A stretch of 64,000 bases of DNA from Aquamicrobium defluvii (GTDB lineage: Bacteria; Pseudomonadota; Alphaproteobacteria; Rhizobiales; Rhizobiaceae): contig NZ_SNZF01000006.1 of assembly GCF_004363725.1 (NCBI RefSeq), positions 62,001-126,000 on the forward strand, read 5' to 3'. Within the stretch, counting starts at the first letter, position 1; the number at the start of each line of letters is the position of its first letter. The translations under genes and the position numbers were made by a program. This document shows positions 26,855-34,800 of the stretch, one piece after another. The notes under the pieces were generated by a model. It did no database searches. It was not told where the DNA came from and worked only from the letters and a program-made list of their open reading frames with translations.

Positions 26855-28132
26855 TCAGGCAGGCACGCCCACCTGCCCCGCGACGAGTTCGGACAGGGCA
26901 ACGAGCGTACGTTCGACCTCGGCATTGGTGTTGTAATGTGCAATGCCCAGCCGCACCACACCCTCGTCCTCATCGAGGCCGAGCAGACGGGAGGGCTCCA
27001 GCGCATAGTTGTGCCCCGACCAGGCCCATATGCCACGCGCGGCGAGCCCTTCGGCGATAACATGGGTGGAAACCGTCGCATGGGTAAAGGAAACGGTGGG
27101 CACTCGATGCTCAAGGGCCGCCGGATCGGTGATGCCCTGAACGGCAACTCCCGGCAGGGCGAGCAGCCCTTCGATCAGGCGGCGGGTGAGTGCATCCTCG
27201 TATGCGGCAAAGCTGCGATAGGCTCCCAGCAGCTTTTCGCGACGCGAACCCGAATGTCCGGTCGCCTCGCCCAGCCATTCGATGTAACCGACCGTCGCTG
27301 CGAGGCCAGCCAGCAGCTCCGTCTGCGGCGTGCCAGCCTCGAAGCGGCCGGGCAGTTCTTCCGTCGCGCAGCGCACCTTGTAGGCTTCCAGTCCGGCAAG
27401 CAGTTCCTCCCTGCCCCACAGCACGCCGAGATGCGGGCCGAAGAACTTGTAGGACGAGCAGGCGAGGAAATCGCACCCGAGCGACTGCACGTCCGGCAGG
27501 CGATGCGGCACGAGTTGCACGGCATCGACATAGACCAGCGCGCCGGCTTTCTTGGCCAGCCCGGCGAGCGCCGCCACATCGTTGACCGAGCCGGTCATGT
27601 TGCTGGAGAAGTTGAGCGCCAGAAGCCTCGTGCGTTCGCTCAGGAGCGGCGCCAGATCGGCCGGCTCGATGCGCCAGCTTTCACGATTGAACGGAAGCCA
27701 CTTCACCGTCAGGCCGAGATCACGCGCCAGCAGCAGCCATGGAGAGACGTTGCCCTCATGGTCCATCCGGGTGAGGATGATTTCATCGCCCGGCCTGAAC
27801 AGCCTTCCGATGGAGCGGGACAGATGCAGCGTGAGCGCCGTCATGCTCTGGGCGATGACGATCTCGCGATAGGAGGAAGACCCCAGCATGTCGGCCATCG
27901 CCTGATGTGCCTCCAGCCAAAGCCTTTCCGCGCGCTTTGATCCCTCGAAAAAGCCGCCGAGATTGTGAGTGGCGCTCGCCATGGCATCGGCCACCGCGTC
28001 GATCACCTGTTGCGGCACCAGCGTGCCGGCCGGGTTGTCGAAATAGACCGGCGGATTCGCCAGCTTCGAAAGGGCCGGAAAGCGGCTCCGCACCTGATCG
28101 ATCGGGAAAGCTGGCAAGGTGTGCACGGTCAT
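26855..28132 (-). CDS. Class V PLP enzyme, cysteine-desulfurase-like (TIGR01976-like)
   Basis: 425 aa from MTVHTLPAFPIDQVRSRFP. Fold-type I PLP enzyme with VYFDNPAGTLVPQQV at the N-terminus, SSNMTGSVNDV, VYVDAVQLVPHR and the PLP lysine in SSYKFFGPHLGVLW. FDNPAGT and the missing cysteine-bearing C-terminal loop of IscS/SufS place it in the cysteine-desulfurase-like group with unknown substrates, not in Fe-S assembly. Co-directional with the LuxR gene and the fusion enzyme, so a joint amino-compound catabolic operon is likely. An upstream in-frame ATG (28168) is possible. Confidence 0.87.
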   Translation of the reverse strand: MTVHTLPAFPIDQVRSRFPALSKLANPPVYFDNPAGTLVPQQVIDAVADAMASATHNLGGFFEGSKRAERLWLEAHQAMADMLGSSSYREIVIAQSMTALTLHLSRSIGRLFRPGDEIILTRMDHEGNVSPWLLLARDLGLTVKWLPFNRESWRIEPADLAPLLSERTRLLALNFSSNMTGSVNDVAALAGLAKKAGALVYVDAVQLVPHRLPDVQSLGCDFLACSSYKFFGPHLGVLWGREELLAGLEAYKVRCATEELPGRFEAGTPQTELLAGLAATVGYIEWLGEATGHSGSRREKLLGAYRSFAAYEDALTRRLIEGLLALPGVAVQGITDPAALEHRVPTVSFTHATVSTHVIAEGLAARGIWAWSGHNYALEPSRLLGLDEDEGVVRLGIAHYNTNAEVERTLVALSELVAGQVGVPA

Positions 28133-28487
28133 GGCTGGCCTCGGACTTCGGTAAATGGGGCGCGGCACCCGCCGCTACCCATTGCCCTAACCGATTGCAG
28201 CTCCCAGCGCCATCATCCTCAAGGTGGAGGCCGGAAGACCTGCCGGTACAGCGACGGATTCACAAGGGGATGCGATGCACCACCGTGCGAAGTGACTGTC
28301 GGTTTCCATGAGCGGTGTGCCGGGTCGCGACGGAGCCGGCACGGTTCTCACAGATATCGCAGTCAAAGCGGCAAATGGTCTCTGGGACTTTTTCGCCGAT
28401 TGACCCACATGCCCGATGTTGAAATCCATACACGCGGGAGTGCAGTCCCGGCGCGCTCCATGTCCTGTTTTTACCGGAGGGAATATC
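28133..28487. other. Divergent intergenic region, class V enzyme / pseudoazurin
   Basis: 355 bp with no supported gene. It must carry the leftward promoter of the class V operon and the rightward promoter of pseudoazurin. TTGACC at 28400 could be a -35 element for pseudoazurin, but no good -10 follows. No clear FNR/NnrR-type TTGAT-N4-ATCAA box is seen. Confidence 0.5.
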
Positions 28488-28931
28488 TTGAAGACGTTCT
28501 ATGCCGCCGCACTGGCCATTGGCCTGGCCATGCCATGCTCCGCATTTGCCGCGGACCACGAAGTAAAGATGCTGAACAAGGGGTCGGATGGCACGCCGAT
28601 GGTATTCGAACCCCTCGTGGTGAAGGCCGCGCCCGGCGACACCATCACCTTTGTCCCGACCGACAAGAGCCACAACTCGGCCAGCATGAAGGGTGGACTG
28701 CCCGAGGGTGCCGACGCCTGGAAAGGCAAGACCAACGAGCAGATTACCGTCACCGTGAACGCCGAGGGCATCTACATGTATCAGTGCACGCCGCATCTGG
28801 GCATGGGTATGGTCGGTGCCATCGTCGTCGGTCAGCCAACCAATCTGGAAGCGGTCAAGGGGCTGAAATATCCGGGCAAGGCCAAGAAAACCGCCGAGAA
28901 GATTTTCGCCGAGATCGAAGCGGGTTCCTGA
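28488..28931 (+). CDS. Pseudoazurin, periplasmic blue copper protein
   Basis: 147 aa with a TTG start placed seven bases after CGGAGGG; an ATG in frame 72 bases upstream would add a residue stretch without signal-peptide character. The signal peptide ends at AFA, giving a mature start ADHEVKMLNKG. The type 1 copper ligands are visible: His in KSHNSAS, then Cys, His and Met in YQCTPHLGMGM. Pseudoazurin carries electrons to copper nitrite reductase and other periplasmic reductases. nirK is not in the window; the NO-defence operon 10 kb away fits a denitrifying or nitrosatively stressed lifestyle. Confidence 0.93.
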   Translation: MKTFYAAALAIGLAMPCSAFAADHEVKMLNKGSDGTPMVFEPLVVKAAPGDTITFVPTDKSHNSASMKGGLPEGADAWKGKTNEQITVTVNAEGIYMYQCTPHLGMGMVGAIVVGQPTNLEAVKGLKYPGKAKKTAEKIFAEIEAGS

Positions 28932-28937
28932 TGGCAT

Positions 28938-28980
28938 GCGGCCCGCGCGCTTCCGGGCGTGCGGGCCGCTCTGTCTGCCT
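28938..28980 (+). terminator. Terminator-like hairpin after pseudoazurin
   Basis: GCGGCCCGC (28938-28946) pairs perfectly with GCGGGCCGC (28961-28969), starting seven bases after the stop and followed by TCTGTCTGCCTGTG. The T run is interrupted, so termination strength is uncertain. The rest of the 292-bp gap to the next gene shows nothing recognisable. Confidence 0.65.
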
Positions 28981-29223
28981 GTGTGCCTCGACGTTGTGCG
29001 GCGGTCCGGGACTTCCTGCGAACCATCGCGGCAACGGAGCCGTTCATCCGCGCAGACGGATAACGCTATTCCGGCTCTCTTTCCTTTTCAGCAGCAGCTC
29101 TCTGCCGGAACCGGTTCTGCCTGATGCCAGGCAGCATTCTGGCTGAACGTTCAGGGGCATCCATCGTCTGGCCATCGTGATGTCGCCGATGCCTCAAAAT
29201 GCCCCGTCAGGACACTCGTCCTG

Positions 29224-30042
29224 CTAGCGCGGATGCGTCGCGTGCGATCCGCCGACCGGCGTATAGCCGGGAAACATGTGATTGATCTTGAATGCAACTT
29301 CGGTGCGATTGGTCGCCTTGAGCTTGCGCATGATATTGCGGATATGAACCTTGACGGTGCTCTCCCGCAGATTGAGTTCATAGGCGATGATCTTGTTGGC
29401 CTTGCCCCGCCGCAACGCCTCGACCACTTCGGCCTGGCGCAAGGTGAACATGCCCGACAGCGGGCGCGCCTCCGAACCGGCTTCCACCATCCGGCGCATG
29501 GCCATGACACTGCTTGCGGGCACGAACACGCCACCGGCCATGGCCAGTCCGATGGCCTCGATGCAGACATCTATGCCAACGGAGGTGGGAATGAATCCCC
29601 GCACGCCATATTCGAGGGCCTGGAGGATCTGCGGCAGTTCATCCGTGTCAGCCAGAAGGATGAGCGGGACCTTTCCAAATTCGGCGGACAGCCGCCGGAT
29701 TTCATCCCCCACCTGCGGATCGCCGACCCGCCTGCCGCCAAGATTGAGCAGGATTGCGCAAACGGGCGGCACCTGATCGCGTCTGGCCGTATAATCCTCG
29801 ATCCTGCCAACCGGAAACACCTCCAGTCCCACGCCCCGTGCGATCAGGCTCTGGGCGAAGCATTCGCGTTCGAGCGCGCGACTGTCGATGATGACGAGCG
29901 TACGGTCGAGTTGATCCAGTTCGTGCGCCACACCGGGGGGCTCATTGCCGGGATCATGTATTCCATGTGGTGAAATCGGAGAATTTATTGGTGTCTTGGA
30001 GATCGACGCTTTTGCGCCATTGGAAGCGATACCCATACTCAT
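29224..30042 (-). CDS. LuxR-family regulator with receiver-like N-terminus
   Basis: 272 aa. Residues ~55-170 resemble a response-regulator receiver (TLVIIDSRALERECF, VPLILLADTDE, ALEYGVRGFIPT) but the phosphoacceptor region is degenerate, LLNLGG in place of an Asp-containing strand. A LuxR HTH follows (~205-265, FTLRQAEVVEALRRGKANKIIA, LRESTVKVHIRNIMRKL). The start at MSMGIASNG has AGGGGA eight bases upstream; a longer frame to 30165 crosses AT-rich DNA. Its paralogue lies at 31389. No target gene is adjacent. Confidence 0.83.
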   Translation of the reverse strand: MSMGIASNGAKASISKTPINSPISPHGIHDPGNEPPGVAHELDQLDRTLVIIDSRALERECFAQSLIARGVGLEVFPVGRIEDYTARRDQVPPVCAILLNLGGRRVGDPQVGDEIRRLSAEFGKVPLILLADTDELPQILQALEYGVRGFIPTSVGIDVCIEAIGLAMAGGVFVPASSVMAMRRMVEAGSEARPLSGMFTLRQAEVVEALRRGKANKIIAYELNLRESTVKVHIRNIMRKLKATNRTEVAFKINHMFPGYTPVGGSHATHPR

Positions 30043-30196
30043 AGGTTTAATCCCCTTTGAACGGTAAGTTCTGGCATCGGCTCTGAGTGGTAATTCGCGA
30101 CGATAAAATCCCAACCGTTGTGATGTCATGGCCGGGATCTCCCCCCCGAAGCCAACTGCAACCATAGCGTTTTTCGTGGATCATAAAATTAACCCA

Positions 30197-30215
30197 GATT
30201 AACTGGTCGTTAATC
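30197..30215. promoter_or_regulatory. Candidate operator upstream of the LuxR gene
   Basis: GATTAAC and GTTAATC, a perfect 7-bp inverted repeat with spacer TGGTC, 155 bp upstream of the LuxR-gene start. Further TTAAC units lie just beside it. The bound protein is unknown; autoregulation by the LuxR or control by the neighbouring Crp-type protein is possible. Confidence 0.4.
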
Positions 30216-30508
30216 AAGCTAAATCGGGCAGTACATCTTATGGAGGCAGGAGTTCATCCTCCGACGGAATACGAATTGCAGCCGGACAGGCGGGAAGCGC
30301 GGAATATCAATTCCTTACACGGCCTGTATGCATACCTCTTCCGACTCGCCCGGCACTATCCGGACAGGCTGAGCGTACCTCATATGAGCTATGTTTTTCA
30401 CACTGTGTTTTTATTGACACATTTTCTGGAGTTTAAACGGAAACAAAACCACGTCGGCAAAGGCATAGATCGCCGCTTCAACGAATAGGGGATTTTTTTA
30501 TTTATTGA

Positions 30509-30525
30509 TTCAAGTTAACCTTGAA
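30509..30525. promoter_or_regulatory. Candidate operator upstream of the Crp/Fnr gene
   Basis: TTCAAG and CTTGAA around TTAAC form a perfect 17-bp dyad, 107 bp before the ATG at 30633. Its length fits a dimer site; it is not the standard FNR box. Confidence 0.4.
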
Positions 30526-30632
30526 CAACCTTTGGTAGCCCATTTCGGCTTTGGCGGATGAAAACCGTCTTGCAGCAGCAATCGCTTGTAGCGTGAGACT
30601 TTTGGGGAGGAAGCAACAAGAAGGGGTGTCGG

Positions 30633-31358
30633 ATGAATGAATGGCACGACGCGCTCACCCGGAAACTGCAAGCGTTCAAGGGCCTGGGGCCCGAAGACAT
30701 GGAAATGCTGCGCGAACTGCAGAAGCCACGCTCGCTGATAGAGTCCGGCAAGGAAGTCGTCTACGAGGGACAATATCCGCATTCAGCCTATATACTGCGC
30801 GAAGGCTGGGCATGTTCCTACAAGAGGCTGCGCGATGGCAGCCGCCAGATCATCGACATACAGATACCGGGCGATTTCCTGGGGCTTCGCAGTCTGCTGC
30901 TCAGGGCTTCCGATCACAGCTTCCTCACCATAACCGATGTCGAGGTGGCGCGGCTCGACAGGCAGCGGATGCTGGATGTATTCCGCCGGACCCCAAGGCT
31001 TGCGGTGGGGCTCATGTGGGCGGCATCCCGCGACGAGGCCATGGTAGTGGAGCATCTGGTGAGCATCGGCCGGCGGGGCGCGTTCGAGCGTACCGCGCAT
31101 TTCCTGCTTGAATTGGGCGAGCGGCTGAAACTGGTCGGCATCGGCGACGGCCGCACCTATCCATGTCCGATCTCGCAATCCATTCTGGCCGACGCGCTTG
31201 GCATGACCGCAATTCACATCAACAGGGTGCTGCGCCAGTTGCGGGAGGCGAAGATCGTCGTCTTTCGCGACGGCATCGTCGAGTTCCTCGACATCAAGCG
31301 CGCCGCCGAGATAACGGGTTTCGAGATGGCTTATCTCGATCAGGTGCCTGTGAACTGA
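30633..31358 (+). CDS. Crp/Fnr-family transcriptional regulator
   Basis: 241 aa. N-terminal cyclic-nucleotide-type beta barrel (about 15-140, RLRDGSRQIIDIQIPGDFLGL) and C-terminal Crp winged helix (about 150-225, CPISQSILADALGMTAIHINRVLRQLR). It lacks the N-terminal cysteine cluster of FNR, so oxygen sensing by Fe-S is unlikely. AAGGGG lies before the ATG. This is the subgroup in rhizobia with TAIHINRVLRQLR recognition helix; effectors are generally unknown. Its upstream gap is AT-rich with a perfect dyad. Confidence 0.88.
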   Translation: MNEWHDALTRKLQAFKGLGPEDMEMLRELQKPRSLIESGKEVVYEGQYPHSAYILREGWACSYKRLRDGSRQIIDIQIPGDFLGLRSLLLRASDHSFLTITDVEVARLDRQRMLDVFRRTPRLAVGLMWAASRDEAMVVEHLVSIGRRGAFERTAHFLLELGERLKLVGIGDGRTYPCPISQSILADALGMTAIHINRVLRQLREAKIVVFRDGIVEFLDIKRAAEITGFEMAYLDQVPVN

Positions 31359-31388
31359 CCCCTCTCCCTGTCGGTGCGCGGGAATCGG

Positions 31389-32162
31389 CTATTTCCGAAC
31401 CCGGAATATCCCGTCCGCCCGGGCACTGATACCTTCACGAAAACGCGCCGCGGCTTCCGACCGGTTCTGGACGCCCAGCTTGCCGATGATGTTGTGAAGA
31501 TGGACCTTGACGGTATGTTCCGACAGGGAAAACTCCGCCGCAATCGTCTTGTTCTGCAGGCCGCGTGCGACCATTTCGAGAATCTGGAGCTCCCGCGCCG
31601 TCAGCGTCGCCAGTTCGTCGTCATCCGCAATCGCTCGTGATTCATCAGTCATGCCTGACGCAGTGCCCGGAGATGCCCCGCCGGCGATCTGGCTGAAGAA
31701 CATCCGGGCCGGGAAATATTCCCCGCCATGCAGAAGAAGCCGGACGACAGAGAGCCAGACATCCAGCCTGAGGTTCATCGGCAACACGCCCCGCACCAGA
31801 CGCGAGCGCAGCGCATCCTTCAGATGCAATGACGGTTCCCGGTCTCCATGCTCTATCGCCGCGGCGCTCGCGAGCGGATGGATGCGGAGTATCTCGGATG
31901 CAATCGCTTCCACCGCAGGCAGTGTATGCGGTTCGCAAAGGATCAGCGCCAGCGGCTCGTCGAAGGGCTGACACGCGGCGGCGACATCCAAACGCTGCTC
32001 CACGACGACCCAGGGGAATTCGAGTTCGATGGCCCTGATCAGGCTTGTCGAGATGACGCCCGGCATGGCGACCATCAACATGACCCGACGCGCGGCGTCG
32101 GTCTCGTCCGGCTGCTCGCCGGAAGCAGCCGGCCCCGCGCCCGTATGGATCGGATCGGTCAA
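31389..32162 (-). CDS. LuxR-family regulator, paralogue of the gene at 29224
   Basis: 257 aa if translation begins at the TTG at 32162, which has GGGAGGG at ideal spacing; the longer frame to 32447 has no such site, and the next ATG (32081) would cut the N-terminus. Residues ~30-150 form a receiver-like region lacking a clear phosphoacceptor, and ~185-245 the LuxR HTH (LTARELQILEMVARGLQNK, SLSEHTVKVHLHNIIGKLG). The KVH(I/L)xNI(M/I)xKL helix is shared with the 29224 gene, which points to duplication. Confidence 0.78.
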   Translation of the reverse strand: MTDPIHTGAGPAASGEQPDETDAARRVMLMVAMPGVISTSLIRAIELEFPWVVVEQRLDVAAACQPFDEPLALILCEPHTLPAVEAIASEILRIHPLASAAAIEHGDREPSLHLKDALRSRLVRGVLPMNLRLDVWLSVVRLLLHGGEYFPARMFFSQIAGGASPGTASGMTDESRAIADDDELATLTARELQILEMVARGLQNKTIAAEFSLSEHTVKVHLHNIIGKLGVQNRSEAAARFREGISARADGIFRVRK

Positions 32163-32415
32163 TGCAGTCCCTCCCCTGCCCCTCTCGACAAGACGGCGCA
32201 GCCCGGCAAGATCGCCTCGGCGGACCGGACCGACGAACCGGAATCCGTCAGTTCCCGACGATAAGCGCAGAAGCGAGATGCGGCGATGCCGCAATAGGCG
32301 GCAGGGCCAATCCTTCAAGGGAGAATGAAACGCGCCCGTCAGGCCAACCGGCTGCGCCTTTGGGTGGCCGCCGCCTGTGCCGGCCATCCTTATGGATGAG
32401 CTGGCTGGCCTGCGT

Positions 32416-33279
32416 TCATCTGGCGAACTTCCGGGCGCCGGCAACACAAAAGACGATGGCGACGGTGACGCCGATCATTGCTGGATTCACCTCCTCGTGG
32501 AGCAGAAGGCCAGCGAGCGCCAGACCGAAGAAGGGCTGGAGAAGCTGAAGCTGGCCAACGGCGGCTATGCCGCCCTGCGCGAGGCCACGATACCAGAAAA
32601 CGAAGCCGATCAGCATGGAAAACAGCGACACATAGGCGAGCCCGAGCCACGCCGGGCCACCGACACCTGCAAGCGTGTCCGGTCTGGTTGCAAATGCTAT
32701 TACCAGCATCACCGGCAGGGAAAGCACGAGCGCCCAGGAGATGACCTGCCATCCGCCGAGCCTGCGCGACAGCTTCGCACCCTCGGCATAACCCAGCCCG
32801 CAAACGACTATCGCCGCGACCATCAGCAGATCGCCCGCCGGCGCGGCCGTTATGCCCTGCGAAACCGCAAAACCCACGACCAGGGCGCTGCCGAGCAGGG
32901 AAAATGCCCAGAAGGCAGGGCGGGGACGTTCGCCGCCGCGCACCACGCCAAAGATGGCAGTAGCGAGCGGCAGCAGGCCGATAAACACGATCGAATGCGC
33001 GGAGGTGATATGCTGCAAGGCAATGGCCGTAAGCAGCGGAAAGCCGACCACAACGCCCAGCGAAACGATGGCGAGCGACATCAGGTCGCCCCGCTCCGGC
33101 CGACGCTCCCCCAGTGCAGCCAGCAGCAGCAATGCGATCGCGCCTGCGATCGCCGCACGCGACGCGGTCAGGAATACCGGCGCGAAGTCCGCCACCGCCA
33201 CGCGCGTGGCAGGAAGGGAGCCCGAAAAAATCAGAACGCCCAGAAATCCGTTCACCCAGCCGGCCGCTGTCCTGTCCAT
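32416..33279 (-). CDS. DMT-family (EamA) transporter
   Basis: 287 aa with ten hydrophobic segments arranged as two EamA repeats (about 8-130 and 145-285), for example FSGSLPATRVAV, SAHSIVFIGLLPLATAIFG and LFSMLIGFVFWYRGLAQGG. Such proteins export metabolites or amino acids. The start at 33279 is an ATG with GAGG nearby; a GTG three codons upstream is possible. It is divergent from a MocR regulator across a 109-bp gap with a dyad, a common pairing in which the regulator controls the exporter. Confidence 0.88.
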   Translation of the reverse strand: MDRTAAGWVNGFLGVLIFSGSLPATRVAVADFAPVFLTASRAAIAGAIALLLLAALGERRPERGDLMSLAIVSLGVVVGFPLLTAIALQHITSAHSIVFIGLLPLATAIFGVVRGGERPRPAFWAFSLLGSALVVGFAVSQGITAAPAGDLLMVAAIVVCGLGYAEGAKLSRRLGGWQVISWALVLSLPVMLVIAFATRPDTLAGVGGPAWLGLAYVSLFSMLIGFVFWYRGLAQGGIAAVGQLQLLQPFFGLALAGLLLHEEVNPAMIGVTVAIVFCVAGARKFAR

Positions 33280-33339
33280 GTTCCTCACCCGTTGTCCAGA
33301 CCATGCGTATCGAACAGGTGGCCATGGATTTTCCAGATA

Positions 33340-33370
33340 CAGTACAGTACGATTTTATAGAACTGTACTG
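33340..33370. promoter_or_regulatory. Candidate MocR operator between the exporter and regulator genes
   Basis: CAGTACAG (33340-33347) and CTGTACTG (33363-33370) form a perfect 8-bp inverted repeat around AT-rich DNA; the left arm is also part of a CAGTACAGTAC direct repeat. It ends 18 bp before the regulator ATG. Repeated GTAC-type half sites suit MocR/GntR dimers. Binding is inferred. Confidence 0.6.
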
Positions 33371-33388
33371 GTTCGAAAAGCAGGACGG

Positions 33389-34798
33389 ATGAATATGGAC
33401 GCGACGCAGACGGTGCCGGCGCATGGGGACACGCTGATTGCCACGGTCATGGCGTCGGTGCGCCAGCGCATAACCTCGCGCAGCCTGACGCCCGGCATGC
33501 GCCTGCCCTCGATCCGTGCGCTGGCCACAAGCATGGGCATCTCCAAATCGACGGTGGTCGAAGCTTATGAAAGGCTGGCCGCCGAGGGTGTCATCCGCTC
33601 CCGCCCCGGCTCCGGCTTCTACGTCGCTGCACCCATGGCACCGCTTTCACTTTCCGAAATCGGCCCGAGGCTAGATCGCGAGGTCGATCCCTTGTGGATT
33701 TCGCGCCAGTCGCTCGATGCCGGTGACACCATGCTGAAACCCGGTTGCGGCTGGCTCCCGGCCTCATGGATGCCGCATGAGGCGTTGCGGCGGGGCCTGC
33801 GCTCGCTTTCACGCGCGGCCGATGCCACGCTTGCCGACTACGGCACGCCGCTGGGCCTGCGGCCGCTGCGCGAGCTGCTGGCCCGGCGCATGGGCGGGCA
33901 CAATATCGCGGCAGGGCCGGAACAGATCATGCTGACCGAATCCGGCACCCAGGCCATCGACCTGATCTGCCGCTACATGCTCGACGCGGGAGACACGGTG
34001 CTGGTCGACGATCCCTGCTATTTCAATTTTCATGCGCTGCTGCGTGCACACCGTGCAAGGGTGGTTTCGGTGCCCTATGGCCCGGATGGACCGGACATCG
34101 GGCAACTGGCAACGGTGCTGGAAGAGCACAGGCCAAGGCTCTATCTGACCAACAGCGGCATCCATAACCCCACCGGAGCCAGCCTTTCGCCGGTGACCGC
34201 GCACCGGCTGCTGAAGCTTGCCGAGCAGCATGACCTCATCATCGTCGAGGACGATATCTTCGCCGATTTCGAACTGACGCCGGCACCTCGTCTTGCAGCT
34301 TTCGACGGACTGGAGCGCGTCATCGCCATCGGCAGCTTCTCCAAGACCCTGTCGGCATCGCTACGCTGCGGTTATATCGCGGCAAAACCGGAATGGATCG
34401 AGGGGCTGGTCGACCTCAGGATCGCCACCAGCTTCGGGGGCAGCCATTTCGCGGAGGCGCTGGTTCAGGCGGTGCTGACCGACGGCGGCTATCGCAAGCA
34501 TCTGGAAGGTCTTCGCACGCGGCTGGCGCGCGCCATGGCCGAGACTGCCGTGCGGCTTGAAGAAACCGGCATTGTGCCCTGGCTGATGCCGCAGGCCGGG
34601 ATGTTCCTGTGGTGCCGGCTACCGGCGGGCGCGGATGCGGGCAAGGTCGCCCGCCATGCGCTTTCCGAAGGGATCGTGCTGGCGCCCGGCAACGCCTTCA
34701 GCCTCTCGCAGACTGCCCATGGCTTCATGCGCTTCAACGTCGCCCAGTCCGGCGACGCGCGCATCTACCGAATGCTGAAAGCGGCCCTGTCCGGCTGA
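33389..34798 (+). CDS. MocR-family regulator (GntR HTH plus aminotransferase domain)
   Basis: 469 aa. N-terminal GntR winged helix (~15-80, LPSIRALATSMGISKSTVVEAYERLAAEGVI in parts) and a C-terminal fold-type I aminotransferase-like domain (~115-465) with NPTGASLSPVTAHR and the PLP lysine in SFSKTLSASLRCGY. MocR proteins sense amino-acid-like or B6-type ligands through the PLP domain. Divergent from the EamA exporter. Its stop is two bases from the convergent ornithine cyclodeaminase stop. Two in-frame ATGs (33389, 33395) are close together. Confidence 0.92.
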   Translation: MNMDATQTVPAHGDTLIATVMASVRQRITSRSLTPGMRLPSIRALATSMGISKSTVVEAYERLAAEGVIRSRPGSGFYVAAPMAPLSLSEIGPRLDREVDPLWISRQSLDAGDTMLKPGCGWLPASWMPHEALRRGLRSLSRAADATLADYGTPLGLRPLRELLARRMGGHNIAAGPEQIMLTESGTQAIDLICRYMLDAGDTVLVDDPCYFNFHALLRAHRARVVSVPYGPDGPDIGQLATVLEEHRPRLYLTNSGIHNPTGASLSPVTAHRLLKLAEQHDLIIVEDDIFADFELTPAPRLAAFDGLERVIAIGSFSKTLSASLRCGYIAAKPEWIEGLVDLRIATSFGGSHFAEALVQAVLTDGGYRKHLEGLRTRLARAMAETAVRLEETGIVPWLMPQAGMFLWCRLPAGADAGKVARHALSEGIVLAPGNAFSLSQTAHGFMRFNVAQSGDARIYRMLKAALSG

Positions 34799-34800
34799 GA

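Larger units (their letters stand above)
30043..30632. other. AT-rich 590-bp regulatory gap between LuxR and Crp genes
   Basis: This stretch is clearly richer in A/T than its surroundings, particularly 30170-30240 and 30400-30540. It carries two perfect dyads (30197-30215 and 30509-30525) and several TTAAC/GTTAA motifs. An 82-codon frame at 30240-30488 lacks a ribosome-binding site and family resemblance. It looks like a long double promoter region, or the remnant of transferred DNA. Confidence 0.55.

Noticed and set aside
28488..28490. FNR-type box upstream of pseudoazurin
   Set aside because: TTG and CAA-type half sites can be found by chance, but no TTGAT-N4-ATCAA or close match is present in the 355-bp gap.
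30240..30488. 82-codon frame in the AT-rich gap
   Set aside because: No ribosome-binding site and no recognisable domain; composition differs from coding DNA nearby. It could still be a small gene, but support is lacking.
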